Below are positions 25,514-36,430 of a stretch of 64,000 nucleotides of DNA, in pieces. The stretch is from Bugula neritina (lineage: Eukaryota > Bryozoa > Gymnolaemata > Cheilostomatida > Bugulidae): NCBI GenBank assembly GCA_964035545.1, contig OZ037767.1, forward strand, positions 32,163,628 through 32,227,627, in the 5' to 3' direction. The translations under genes and the position numbers were made by a program. The notes under the pieces are model-generated. The model had not been told where the DNA came from. It searched no databases and saw nothing but the letters and a program-made list of their open reading frames with translations. The stretch's first letter is position 1. The number at the start of each line of letters is the position of its first letter.

Positions 25514-26278
25514 GTAAGTCATTTTAAGTATTTAAAACATTATTTCTCTCATCATTATTTTTAGCAATGCTTAATTACCTGAACAGTGCTAGAACAGAAA
25601 CCATGAGTCATAGTCATAGTCTTTCATTATTTAATTAAACATAACAGTATATGACAGATCTTCAGCACCACCATTTCTATGCTGTCTGTCTGTGTGTCTA
25701 CTGTCTGTCTGTGTGTCTATAACTGTGTAAAGTACCAAGTATAGAGATTTTAATTATATACATATCTAAAGCATAAGGTGAGCAAATCTATAAATAACTG
25801 TGTGGCAACCTAATGCTACAGTTATGATTTATTTAAATTTCTAAATATTGTATTTCAATTAAAATTGATCAATATTTTATTCTGTATACTGTAATACGAG
25901 AGGCGATGGTGCCAGCCACTCGAAAACATAGCCACGTGTTTCAACTTAACGCAGATTGCGTCGCCTATAGCAAATGCCCTCACAGCTTTCAGATTTCGTT
26001 TTCTAAAAAAATAAAGCTAACGTTTTTCACGCATGATTACCAAGTTGCTATCCAATCCTTTGCTTGTTGTTTTTTGAAAAGTTTTCAATATAGAAATTGA
26101 TTCAGGAAACACAGCCCCGGGCGATCAGGAAAATCACTTCAAATTGTTTCAACATATCGCCAATAACTCTCACCCCAAAGAGCAAAGTTATTGAGCAGCC
26201 TAAAAGTATTCTTTTCTGATTACCCTCACCAGTCACTCGGTGATGTACTGCATAGTGTAGCAGAAAGAGAGATATAGC

Positions 26279-26403
26279 ATGTTTAAAAAGATTGCAGGAA
26301 AGGCGAGAGAAAGTGTCACACCAACTAAGGGTGCTGCCAGAGAAAGTGCTGGCCAATCACGGCACAGCAGCAGCGCAAAAGCTCTAATCAAAGTTCTGCA
26401 TGA
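26279..26403 (+). CDS. candidate androglobin alternative first exon V6
   Basis: ATG (AGCATG) plus 41 codons to a strong phase-2 donor (CAT GA|GTGAGT). The peptide begins MFKKIAGKARESVTPTKGAA and continues Ser/His/Lys-rich. Junction codon GAA (Glu). Unspliced reading would stop at once (GAG TGA), so an exon end here is needed for a longer protein. Confidence 0.65.
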
Positions 26404-27250
26404 GTGAGTTTTAAACAGAGGTCTTGTTTAGAAACAGTTTAATTTTAATTTTACTTGTATTTCCTTCTTACTCTATCGTAGCTTTATTTATTACTGTCAC
26501 TTTATCTTTCACTGTTAAGGTGCTTGATTGCGTATTTAACCAACAAGGGAAGAGCAACTCAAAATTTTATTTAGAGTACAACTGTTTTAAACTTAAATCT
26601 TCACTTTGTTTCATAACATGGACATTATTCATTGTATTGTTAAGCAAGCTTTTACTCAGAATATTGACAGAATGCACACAAATATTTTACTTCCACACGG
26701 AGAAAATTGTACAATTAAATTACTTCAAGTTTTTCCTATAATTCTGAGTCATGCATGGTATAGTCATAGTCCTAGACATAGTATAGTAATGGTAAAGCGT
26801 AATATATATGACTCCACAAGTAGTTGATGCTGTCACTATCTACCAATACTTGTGGTAAATTGAGTTCTAATAAAGAAAAAGTCTTATAGTACATACAGTA
26901 CATGACTGAATGAGTGAGTGTTTAGCTAAACTTGTTAACAACGCTGATTGTAAAATGTACGATAAGAGAAAATAATATTATATATGTTCTATAACTCTTA
27001 TCATTTTGAATATAAGACTAAGTTGCTAAGGTATGCCACACGCTGTAGTCATTACGTTGAGGTATCTACTTGACTTCACCCAGTCTCATAGTCTGCAGTC
27101 TTTAGCACTAGTTGCTCTTTTCTCTCCTTCTAGTGGCGTCAGGCTTTTGCATATTTGGGTCCTCTCCTTGAATATTAAAAGTAATTATTGAGTTGAAAAT
27201 TGGAATCAGCTAAACGGGAAAAGAAGGTGTATAGAACTAAGAGAAGCAGC

Positions 27251-27456
27251 ATGTCTGGGCGTAAGTTAAAGGGACCGGTCAACACTCTTCTCTCCGCTGA
27301 GAATTCTATCTCCACCGCGAGCAGACGGCTCTCAGCTCCCATACGAGATAAACTCAGTGGGGGGAGAAAGCTGACTCATGCTGCCTTAACTGACCTTAGC
27401 AGTGTTGCTAGCTCTTTCTTGTCTCCTAGAGATTTGAGACTGACACCAAAGACTGG
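27251..27456 (+). CDS. candidate androglobin alternative first exon V7
   Basis: ATG (AGCATG) plus 68 codons to a phase-2 donor (ACT GG|GTAGGT). The peptide starts MSGRKLKGPVNTLLSAENS and is rich in Ser, Arg and Leu, with RRLS, SPRD and TPK sites that basophilic or proline-directed kinases could use. Junction codon GGA (Gly). Length and codon pattern make this one of the better coding candidates. Confidence 0.65.
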
Positions 27457-27978
27457 GTAGGTTGATGCAACTAATTATTTCAAATTCCTTAAACAATATT
27501 GAGTGAATTGCTGAATACATAGTAAGAGGCCTTTAGTACACAGGCTATATCCCTGACCTACTAGGGAAGGTGATTGGGCTGAAGCTTACAGGATTATAGA
27601 GGGGGAGGTTTATGTTACTTGAGCACAACTCTTTCTCTCCTTCTCATACACTGTGTTATATTGTTTACTAGACTTGTGCAGTTCTACATAATGTATGCAG
27701 GATACATATTAACAGTTAACACAGACTCTAGCATAAAGTCTCTTTATCTCTCATCTCTTATTTACATACACTGAATCAACTGCCTAAAGTAATTCTGTCC
27801 TCTGAATAAAGATTAGGTTTAAGAAATGTAATCCTCTACCCAATATAATGTCAACCATTCAAGAAAGCTTTAGCTAGACATAGTTTATAGGTTTCTCTAA
27901 ACCTGCTGGCAGCATACATAAAGGCAGCTGCCGCAGACACATATAGTCATTTAGTCACGAGCGCAAAGTTTTAGTAGC

Positions 27979-28094
27979 ATGGCTAGTCCGCAGTCAAAAA
28001 GGTCTCGACTCAATGTTGTGGATGACTCATTGAGTAGAGGATCTCCTGTTGGCAGGTCTCGGACTACTAGTGCTGTGAGGTTGAACAGTGGAAG
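27979..28094 (+). CDS. candidate androglobin alternative first exon V8
   Basis: ATG (AGCATG) plus 38 codons to a phase-2 donor (GGA AG|GTTTGA). The donor is weak after GT. The peptide starts MASPQSKRSRLNVVDDSLSR and has further SPVGRSR/TTS segments. Junction codon AGA (Arg). A short TAACTGCTAACTAGG repeat follows at about 28160-28215. Confidence 0.55.
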
Positions 28095-28215
28095 GTTTGA
28101 GTTAGATATTTACTTAGTTTATATCTCTTACATCTAACACAGTATACTATACTAACTGCTAACTAGGTAACTGCTAACTAGGTAACTGCTAACTAGGTAA
28201 CTGCTAACTAGGGGC

Positions 28216-29508
28216 TGTAATACATTGCTTACCATTATAAAATAACTTAGTTTCTAGGAATATTATGTTTGTACGTGTTTTTTAAGGGTTAGCAAAACAA
28301 ATTTATGCCAAAGTGGTAATTTGCTTATGATAAATAATAACACTCAGGCTCAATGCTTAAATTTGTGATATTTTAGTAAAAATTCAAGTGTGGTAGCATC
28401 ATTTTCAATTTTAATTGGTGTTAAAATAATAATAATTTAATTACTTTAAAAACATTGTAGAAAACCTCTTGAATCGCCTAATTAACTTAATTCAACTTAG
28501 CACTCTCTTTTATAATATTTAAAAGTTTGCTGAGATCGAATGATATTTGGTTATCTGCTAATATATCCTTTGAGAACAAAAGCTAATCATAATATCCCGA
28601 CATTATGATATTTAGATGTTCCACATGCAAGATTACTGTTGTTGCTCCCTGCTCCCTGCTCTCGGCAGTGGCTGGTCATGGTGACATTATATAGAATGTT
28701 ATTTAAAGCTATATATTTTATAGAGCAGACAACCCTTAGACAGAAATACATACTACCATCACGCTAGTAGCGTTTATCCTTCACTGTTGCTAAAACATAT
28801 TTTTACTTCAATTTGCTAAACCCATCTTTGGTCTATATAGCCCAGTTCTTATTCACCCCACAATCTACACTCTATTGAGTTCAAAGCTGACATAACTATA
28901 AGCTGCCAAGTAGAAGGCAGCACTTCTCTTCTCGCTGTCCACCTGCAGCTAATACTTAGATCATTATTAAAGTCTATAAAGTATTGATTGCTGTGAATGT
29001 TTTATCAAACAATTCGCTGCTAAAAGCTACATGTGGTGTTGCTATGTTCTAATTCTCCAATACTTATAAAACAAACAAATATCCCTCTTAAGAAAACACT
29101 CTTTCCATTCATTAGTCTACAATTTCTTCAAATCAACAATTAACATGTGAATGAGTAACTAATTTCTCACCAATTAGACGTGAAGGCAGCAGCTCACTTC
29201 ACATAAGACTCTCTCTAAGAAAGCAGCAGAAAAGATAAAACTGCCGCAATATTTCCTTTCGCTTGAGGAAAGTTAATTCCCGGTGCTGATATCCCTGGGA
29301 AGTGGTGAACTCTTGACCTTACAAGCAAGTTCAGTCTTATATCAGGACAGAGCAGGGAGTCAATCATCAGAACAGAGTGACTGGAGCAAATCCAGTGGCT
29401 GATTGGTTATAACCTGAAACTGGAGAGCAGCGTTCTAATTGGTTACGTGACAGGAAGTAGCTAAGGGACAGGAAATAGTTAAGTGACAGGAAGTAGCTAA
29501 AGGACAGA
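28216..29508. other. unique sequence between V8 and V9
   Basis: AT-rich, with no further convincing first exon. Two ATTGG motifs (inverted CCAAT boxes) lie at about 29402 and 29438, roughly 70-110 bp upstream of V9, and could be promoter elements. Confidence 0.3.
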
Positions 29509-29645
29509 ATGGATGCGCTGCCTCCAGCCAGTCAGAGACAAGTAACCAAAGACAAACACCGCGGATCTATCAGCAGACCAGCAGCAGACCTGAATCAAAG
29601 AAGAGACAGTTTGGATAAATACAACAAGTCTAAAGACAGGTCAAG
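29509..29645 (+). CDS. candidate androglobin alternative first exon V9
   Basis: ATG (AGAATG) plus 45 codons to a phase-2 donor (TCA AG|GTAGTT). The peptide starts MDALPPASQRQVTKDKHRGS and continues SRPAAD..RRDSLDKYNKSKDRS, highly charged. Junction codon AGA (Arg). Confidence 0.62.
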
Positions 29646-29834
29646 GTAGTTAATGGACCAATCAAGTGTCTTCTACATTCAGTTCAGGTTATCCAACCAA
29701 TACCCATGTTCTTTTACAAAACTCTCCATATTGGTCAGGCATTGGGTTATGGAATTTTTCTGATATTTGTTTGCTTTCTTGGTCTTTTAATCATTTCATG
29801 GCAGATTAAACATTTAGATGCTTTAATTTTGTTT

Positions 29835-30035
29835 TAGTATTGCTATAGGTTTCCTCAAGGGGGGGGTTATGTTTTAGTATTGCTATAGGTCCCCTCAAGG
29901 GGGGGGTTATGTTTTAGTATTGCTATAGGTCCCCTCAAGGGGAGGGGTTATGTTTTAGTATTGCTATAGGTCCCCTCAAGGGGAGGGGGGTTATGTTTTA
30001 GTATTGCTATAGGTCCCCTCAAGGGGAGGGGGGGT
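29835..30035. repeat. approx. 43-bp minisatellite with poly-G runs
   Basis: Four to five copies containing TTTTAGTATTGCTATAGGTC and a CCCCTCAAGGGG palindrome. The length of the G run differs between copies (slippage). Confidence 0.9.
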
Positions 30036-31186
30036 TAATCCCTTGTTGATTGCTATGATTTTTCTTAGCTTCTATACCTCCTTAAATTTGAATTTTGCAG
30101 TGAAATCAAAGCACTTCTATTATTGTTAGTCCTCTAGCATTAGAGATTAAATCCTCAGACAGCGTCCCTCTCTTCCCCTTTCACCTCTTTAGCATGGTAT
30201 TGTAGCTTTGGTTTAGTGACTTTACCTCATTGAGGATGTACCTATATCTCACGCAGGTTGTGTTTCCCCATCACATATTCTATGATATACTCTATGGTAG
30301 ATTATAGAGTGGTGTCATCTCACTTAGACGCTTCCCAGTTAGACGCTATTTATTTATTTTGGTGCAATATGTATTTTATGTGCAATTTATTTTAATATCA
30401 TTGAAATAAATGTATGTTTAAATAAACTTGGATCAATTGTTTGCTATTTAGTACATAAATAAATTTTTTTGATCTGCATTAACTTATTAATTTTGCATAT
30501 TCTATACTTTTTGTTGTTTGAAAAAAATATTCCGTTAACAAATATTCATTAAAAATAATGTCTATTATTAATGTATTACTGTTTTTTGCCCCACACAAAT
30601 CTGCAAAAATTAGGCTATTATTCCAGATAATTTTTATTAGCTATTATAGCTATTATAAGCATGTATTAGCTATTTAGCAATCAACACACCAGTTATAATG
30701 TAAAAAATAGCGTCTAACTGGGAAGTGTCTAAGTAGGAAGTGTCTATCTGGGATGAAACCCATAGAGTATATTATATTACATGTCGTATTTACATAACTT
30801 GTGTATATAGTAGACAGATAGGCTGACATACACACATAGTTGAGACTTTGACTAAGTTCCGTATTGTTGTTGGGGGGGGGGGGTATTTGATGAGCCCCAT
30901 GACTGTGATTACAAAATAATCAATACTCTTCAGACAATAAGCTTCTGTATAGAAACATAGATGCAATTTTTGATTGATATTATCTATTGTTTCATCAATA
31001 CGTGCTGATTGTTGGCCAGTTCAGTGTTAGCGTGGCAAGTTACAGTCACCTGGATACTGCCGCACTCATCAGATAGAAGGGTTTATACGACAGGAGTAGA
31101 TGAGTGACGGCCACCGGGTTATTCTACTGCTTGCATACAGGAAGTAAACGAGTTTACTAAAACAACTGACAGACTTGCTTTGAGCC
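30036..31186. other. unique sequence between V9 and V10
   Basis: No exon recognised. It includes a poly-G run near 30872-30883 and inverted copies of a CTTCCCAGTTAGACGC-like motif (about 30330 and 30710). Confidence 0.35.
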
Positions 31187-31515
31187 ATGAGTGCACATCC
31201 CAGAAGTGTGACACAGATCGGGCGTTACCAAAACGCCCGCAAGAAAAGCAGAGATGAAGTGTTTCACCGACTAAGCAGATGGTACCCCTCTGTCTCGGAC
31301 ACCCCTGAGGAGGCCATCCTTCTGATGGTGAATGGAGGCAGCAGTCTCTCTGGAGCCGGCAGCACTCTGCCACCAAAGTCCCGAGTTGATCAGTACGTGC
31401 TGAGGACAGAGTCCAGAGTACAGTCAGTCTTAGAGACTCCGGACGTTATTTCAGAGTCACTCACTAAACCAGAAGGAGGAAAAATATCTAAGCTATTGCA
31501 GTTTAGTATGAAAGA
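31187..31515 (+). CDS. candidate androglobin alternative first exon V10
   Basis: ATG (GCCATG, strong context) with an in-frame TGA two codons upstream, so the start is well defined. 109 codons run to a phase-2 donor (AAA GA|GTGAGC); without splicing the frame stops at once (GAG TGA). The peptide starts MSAHPRSVTQIGRYQNARKK and includes FHRLSRWYPSVSDTPEEAIL, which looks partly folded. Junction codon GAA (Glu). It is the longest non-repetitive member and has clear coding character. Confidence 0.7.
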
Positions 31516-32323
31516 GTGAGCTACTTAAATTTATATACTAACAGCAAGTCTATAAGCTGAGTATAATAGGCAACACTGAGTTGTAAAATGTAGTTCACAT
31601 CAAATAACTTTATGGGTATGTTTACGTGCTATGCACTTGACTCTGTGAAGAAAGCCATAACTTGTAAACACAGTCAGTATTCTCACGTATTATATGTTAG
31701 GTTAGGCGGGACAATTTAGCTGTTGGTGTTGAAATTTGACTTTGATCACTACAGTTATTAACTAGGGTAACTGCATCTTGAAGCAATAAACTTTTGAACT
31801 GATTGTTATATTGGTGGAATAAGTAGAATTTACTATAAAAAATTATATGAAACAATAATTATCTTGTTTGAGCTATAAATAATGTGTGATTTGGCTTACC
31901 CATCCTGAACGTATCTGTATATAACACTGACAGTTTGGCAATTACTACATGCTTATTTTGTTGTAATTAAATTAGCAAACAAGCTATCAACCACTAACTA
32001 TTTTTAGTCATGTCTATTTCCACGTTTAAAGGGGGTAAAAGAACATTAAATAAAATAGTCCAGCGCCATAGTTTTCACAAAACTTCAAAATTATTGTTGG
32101 CTTCGACGAACTTAGGTGAAGTATTTTTGCTCAATTAAGAGTTGTGCACACTTGATTGTACTACAAAATGCGCATGCGTAAAATCAGTTGTATAAAATAT
32201 TACTGGGCAACGGATGAAATGGACACGAGATTCATCGTGCTATGCTAGTAATCTTTTTGAACAACTTAAATTTGTGTTCACAAAATTTTTCTTTATAATT
32301 GATAACACTTGATGGTTTTGAAT
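31516..32323. other. unique sequence between V10 and V11
   Basis: AT-rich, with no exon that I can support. Confidence 0.35.
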
Positions 32324-32385
32324 ATGCCTGCCAAAACTCCCAAAAGAGTAGAATCTAGAATGAATTCTGCAGCTCGAGGGCATGA
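32324..32385 (+). CDS. candidate androglobin alternative first exon V11
   Basis: ATG (AATATG) plus 20 codons, MPAKTPKRVESRMNSAARGH, to a phase-2 donor (CAT GA|GTAAGC). Junction codon GAA (Glu). It shares the basic, Ala/Ser-rich character and the CAT GA end of V6, though the sequences do not otherwise align. Confidence 0.6.
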
Positions 32386-33392
32386 GTAAGCATTAATTCA
32401 TAATTGACAACCAGTCACTGTCAGAACTTAAGTGAACGTAAACCGTAAACGGCGTAAACGTAGAGGTAGCATTCGATTCTAACTTCCAAGACCATAGTTA
32501 TACTTACAGTAATTGTTATTGTGGTTGTGTGAATGAGTATCGGAATGATTGGGCTGCTTATTTTTTCTGTGATGAAATTTAACTTCAAGTGCGAGTCACT
32601 TTTAGTTTTAGTGTGAGGAATTTTAATTTAAAAATGACACTCATTCCGAGCTGGCCGACAACTAACAATCACCGTGCCATTGTGATAGCTAAACTTACGG
32701 TAATAATTGTTATAAGTTATTTTCTAATTCAGTAATTTTAGTTCTCAGGGCTAAAATTTGCTGCAATATAAAAATTTAGTTTTTGCTCAAGATCTAGATT
32801 AGGTTGTTACTCTTATCTATGATTATGATAAGGTTATTGTCATTATGATTATGTAGTTGAATAGATAGCTGATCAGCTCGAAGATAACCCTAATTTAGCT
32901 AGAATAGACTTTAGAATAAGAATAATTAGTACGTCAATGTATGATCGTGTGTTTTTAACTCCTAAGAGCTCTACAAATCTCATTACTGCCTACTCACCTC
33001 TCTCTATTTCAAGTAATTCCTTCTTTCAGTCTAACAGATTTAATGTTTCTTGGTGTGTCCACATCAGCTTAACTCGAAATGAAATATAAATACTTCACCT
33101 CTCTTTTGATATATTTCTAAATATATTGAAACAAAAGCCTTACAACTTATATTTGAGCCTTTATTATACCAATGTTATAATCTAGTTTATGTATCTCTAT
33201 ATCTATAGAAAAATGTTGTATTCAGCTAGTTTTTAATTCAAAAACACTGAATATGATATGGGCATTGATAATAGTTACTGAGTGTTAATCACAGTAACCA
33301 TGTAACACTAGCACCTTGTTGTGATTAGTGTGACTCCATTGTGATTAGGGTAACGAAGTAGACAGTAGACTGCTATTTTTTGTAAGTAAAAC

Positions 33393-33478
33393 ATGGCAAG
33401 CAGGCGTTCTTCTAAAGTGCTCTCTGCCAAGCGAACAGCTAGCAATACAAACTCACAGAGCTTGGCGCAAGTGGATGA
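33393..33478 (+). CDS. ADGB: androglobin first exon V12 (nearest to exon 2)
   Basis: ATG (AACATG) plus 28 codons to a strong phase-2 donor (GAT GA|GTAAGA), 279 bp before exon 2. The peptide starts MASRRSSKVLSAKRTASNTN and is basic and Ser-rich, so probably disordered. Junction codon GAA (Glu). As the closest upstream exon in the right phase it is the default N-terminus. With it the whole gene model is 51 exons and about 2,199 aa. Confidence 0.75.
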
Positions 33479-33757
33479 GTAAGACTTGAAGTTACTTCTT
33501 TTCGATACAAATTGATTGTTTAGATACATTATCTTTTTTTATATTATGTAAGTTGTATGTGGAGAGTTGAGATTGGGTGACCATTCTCATATCAGCAGTT
33601 ATCTTTCCTATTGTGTCATGTGCTGGCGCTAAGTAATAAATTCTCTACTAGGCTGAGTATCTCAGGACACCTTCAAGTCGACAAGAGTCACTGTTTGAGT
33701 AGTTCTTGTAATGTACTTGAGTAGTTCTTGTAATGTACATAACTGTGTTTGTTTCAG

Positions 33758-36430
33758 AGCGGCCTCTTTGGCAAATCAACCCAAGAAGATTCAAGTTTGG
33801 CCCGAGTGGAGTGACAACGATGTGAATGCTGAGAAATGGGTATGACTTTAAAATATATAACCCTAGTATCTCATACTAGTAACTCATAATCTAGTACTAG
33901 TAACTCATACTCTAGTACTAGTCACTCATACTCTAGTACTAGTAACTCATACTGTAGTACTAGTCACTCATACTCTAGTACTAGTCACTCATACTTTAGT
34001 ACTAGTCACTCATACTCTAGTACTAGTAACTCATACTCTAGTACTAGTCACTCATACTGTAGTACTAGTCACTGATACTCTAGTAGTAACTCATACTCTA
34101 GTAGTAACTCATAACCACATTGTGATGATATGTTCCTCTGTCTCTAGGGCCCTTCTGGCATTTCCGTTTCCAAGGTAATTAAATAATATTCTGCAGGTTT
34201 GCTTTTCAATTCATTCTTCAGTTTGGCCCAACAAGTCTTGTGCATGGCTTGGGCTACATATATCTAAGTTGGGCTACATATATCTATGTTGGTCACGGCT
34301 GGCATATGATTTCAAGACTTTATCATCTGTGTGGTGTGGAACATCATGTATTTACTTGCGTATTCACTTCTCCACATTTGATCTGCTTCGTTTCATCCCT
34401 GAGTTGCTTTCATCTTTTGACAAAGTGATTTTCTGGTTTTTATGGCTGGCTGATGCTTCATATGGTTTATACAAATAAGTTGCTATTAGATACGACAAAA
34501 TAACAAATTATGCTAATCTGCTGTAATTAGTGTAATGTAAATATAATATATTTACTATTGATGTAATATAGTAATATAGGTATAATATATAATGTAATAT
34601 AGTAATATGAATTATAATATTATATAATGTATATGCAGTAATATAATTATGTAATGGTAACTACTGTGTTATGTTTTCCTACAGTTCAACTTAATTGCTA
34701 GATTGGCCGAGGTGAGAACATTTGGAAGTGAAGTTTTGATTTTAGTTTCTTATTTTCTAGTCAGCACTTCATTCATTTAATTCAGTAGCTGATGCAACTA
34801 CTACTACTAGTACTACTGCTACTGCTAGTACTACTACTAGTACTACTGCTACTGCCAGTACTACTAGTACTACTACTAGTACTACTACTAGTACTACTAC
34901 TAGTACTACTACTACTACACTAAATATCACGCTATTTTTGTCATTTCTTTTAAGCACTCCATGTTTTTATGTTTCGTCAACCTATAGTAATATTTTAATA
35001 TTGGACGTTGCTTTAGGATACGGCCCACAAAGGCAAAGATAAAGTCGAGAAAGGGAAATCTCCAGTAGTAAGTGTTACTACTTTCGTCTTATGCTCTCAC
35101 TACCTATTTGTATTCACATACCTGTATGTACACAGGTATGTACACAGGTATGTACACAGGTATGTACACAAGTATGTACACAGGTATGTACACAGGTATG
35201 TACACAAGTATGTACACAAGTATGTACACAGGTATGTACACAGGTATGTACACAGGTATGTACACAGGTATGTACACAAGTATGTACTTGCATATTACCT
35301 GCTGTTGAAGTTAATTCTGTCTTATTTGTTTCAGAGTTCGGGGATATTCTAGGAAAGTATGAGCTGAATAATACAGTGTTTTAATACAGCATGTTATAAC
35401 CCAGTATTATAATACAGTATAATGTGCTATAATATACAGTATAATGTGCTATAATATACAACGCTTTGCCTGCCACTCGTTGCAAGCTTTTCATGTGTAG
35501 TTTACACTGTAGTCCAAAAATGTAGTCACGTAGGCTGTTCCCATGCTGTAGCAGGTAATGCAACTACTGCTGCAAAATATCCACTGCACTATCACTCTGT
35601 TCCTGGTCTAATAACACCACAGGATGTAGTAAACTCTACCCTAGCACTCAATAGTACCCTTCACACTGTACTCAATAGTACCCTTTACACTGTACTGAAT
35701 AGTACCCTTCACACTGTACTCAATAGTACCCTTTACACTGTACTCAATAGTACTCTTTACACTGTACTCAATAGTACCCTTTACACTGCACCCAATAGTA
35801 CCCTTTACACTGTACTGAATAGTACCCTTTACACTGTACTGAATAGTACCCTTTACACTGTACTGAATAGTACCCTTTACACTGTACTCAATAGTACCCT
35901 TTACACTGTACTCAATAGTACCCTCTACACTGTACTGAATAGTACCCTTTACACTGTACTGAATAGTACCCTTTACACTGTACTGAATAGTACCCTTTAC
36001 ACTGTACTGAATATAGTAAAAACTGCATGTATAGTGTTCTAGTAATTATCCCCTCTTACCCAGGTAATTTCTGTTAAGTTTATTAGTTTTACCAAATGTC
36101 CTTAGGTCCAGCATTTCTTTGATGACCCTGAGGGGAAGGTAGACCTCCCGCCCTCACTGAGAGTCACGCACTGGAGGAGACCTCATGAGTATATCGTAGA
36201 TAAGGTAACTCCAACACACTGCTGTATGCTGCCAAATTCACAGCTAAATATCATATTCTTCTAACTATGTGTTAGACTCTGGCTTCAGAGGTGTAAATGT
36301 GCTGAAGAGATTTAAACTGAAGTTTCTCTACAAGTTATTTGTGTTTTAGACACCTCAAGTCGTTGACCTTGAAGAAGGTCAAACGCAATTTGATTTGCTG
36401 TCTTCCAATGAAGCGTGTTCGGAGAGCGAG
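33758..36430 (+). CDS. ADGB: androglobin exons 2-7, N-terminal segment
   Basis: Exons 33758-33839, 34148-34174, 34685-34711, 35017-35067, 36106-36204 and 36350-36430. Exon 2 carries the conserved entry motif (VWPEWSDNDVNAEKW) and the phase-2 acceptor shared by all first-exon candidates. Two 27-bp microexons (GPSGISVSK, FNLIARLAE) and a Lys-rich exon (HKGKDKVEKGK) follow, then HFFDDPEGKVDLPPSLRVTHW, the conserved lead-in to the calpain-like region. All downstream junctions here are phase 0, so the microexons could be skipped without a frame shift. Confidence 0.85.

Noticed and set aside
25906-26100. 64-codon plus-strand ORF starting MVPATRKHSHVFQL
   Set aside because: No suitable phase-2 donor, and composition unlike the neighbouring first exons. 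Probably chance, though an unknown small protein cannot be excluded.
27033-27061. Possible extra first exon MPHAVVITL with phase-2 donor AG|GTATCT
   Set aside because: Only nine codons, hydrophobic and in a weak context. The pattern is expected by chance at this length.
28626-28682. Possible extra first exon MQDYCCCSLLPALGSGWS with TG|GTGACA donor
   Set aside because: Joining TG to the exon 2 base A would make TGA, a stop. The donor is also weak.
32216-32250. Possible extra first exon MDTRFIVLCY with TA|GTAATC donor
   Set aside because: Joining TA to the exon 2 base A would create a TAA stop.
35334-35400. Possible androglobin exon after TTTCAG at 35333
   Set aside because: In the required phase 0 it reaches TAG after five codons. 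The exons at 35017 and 36106 join in frame without it.
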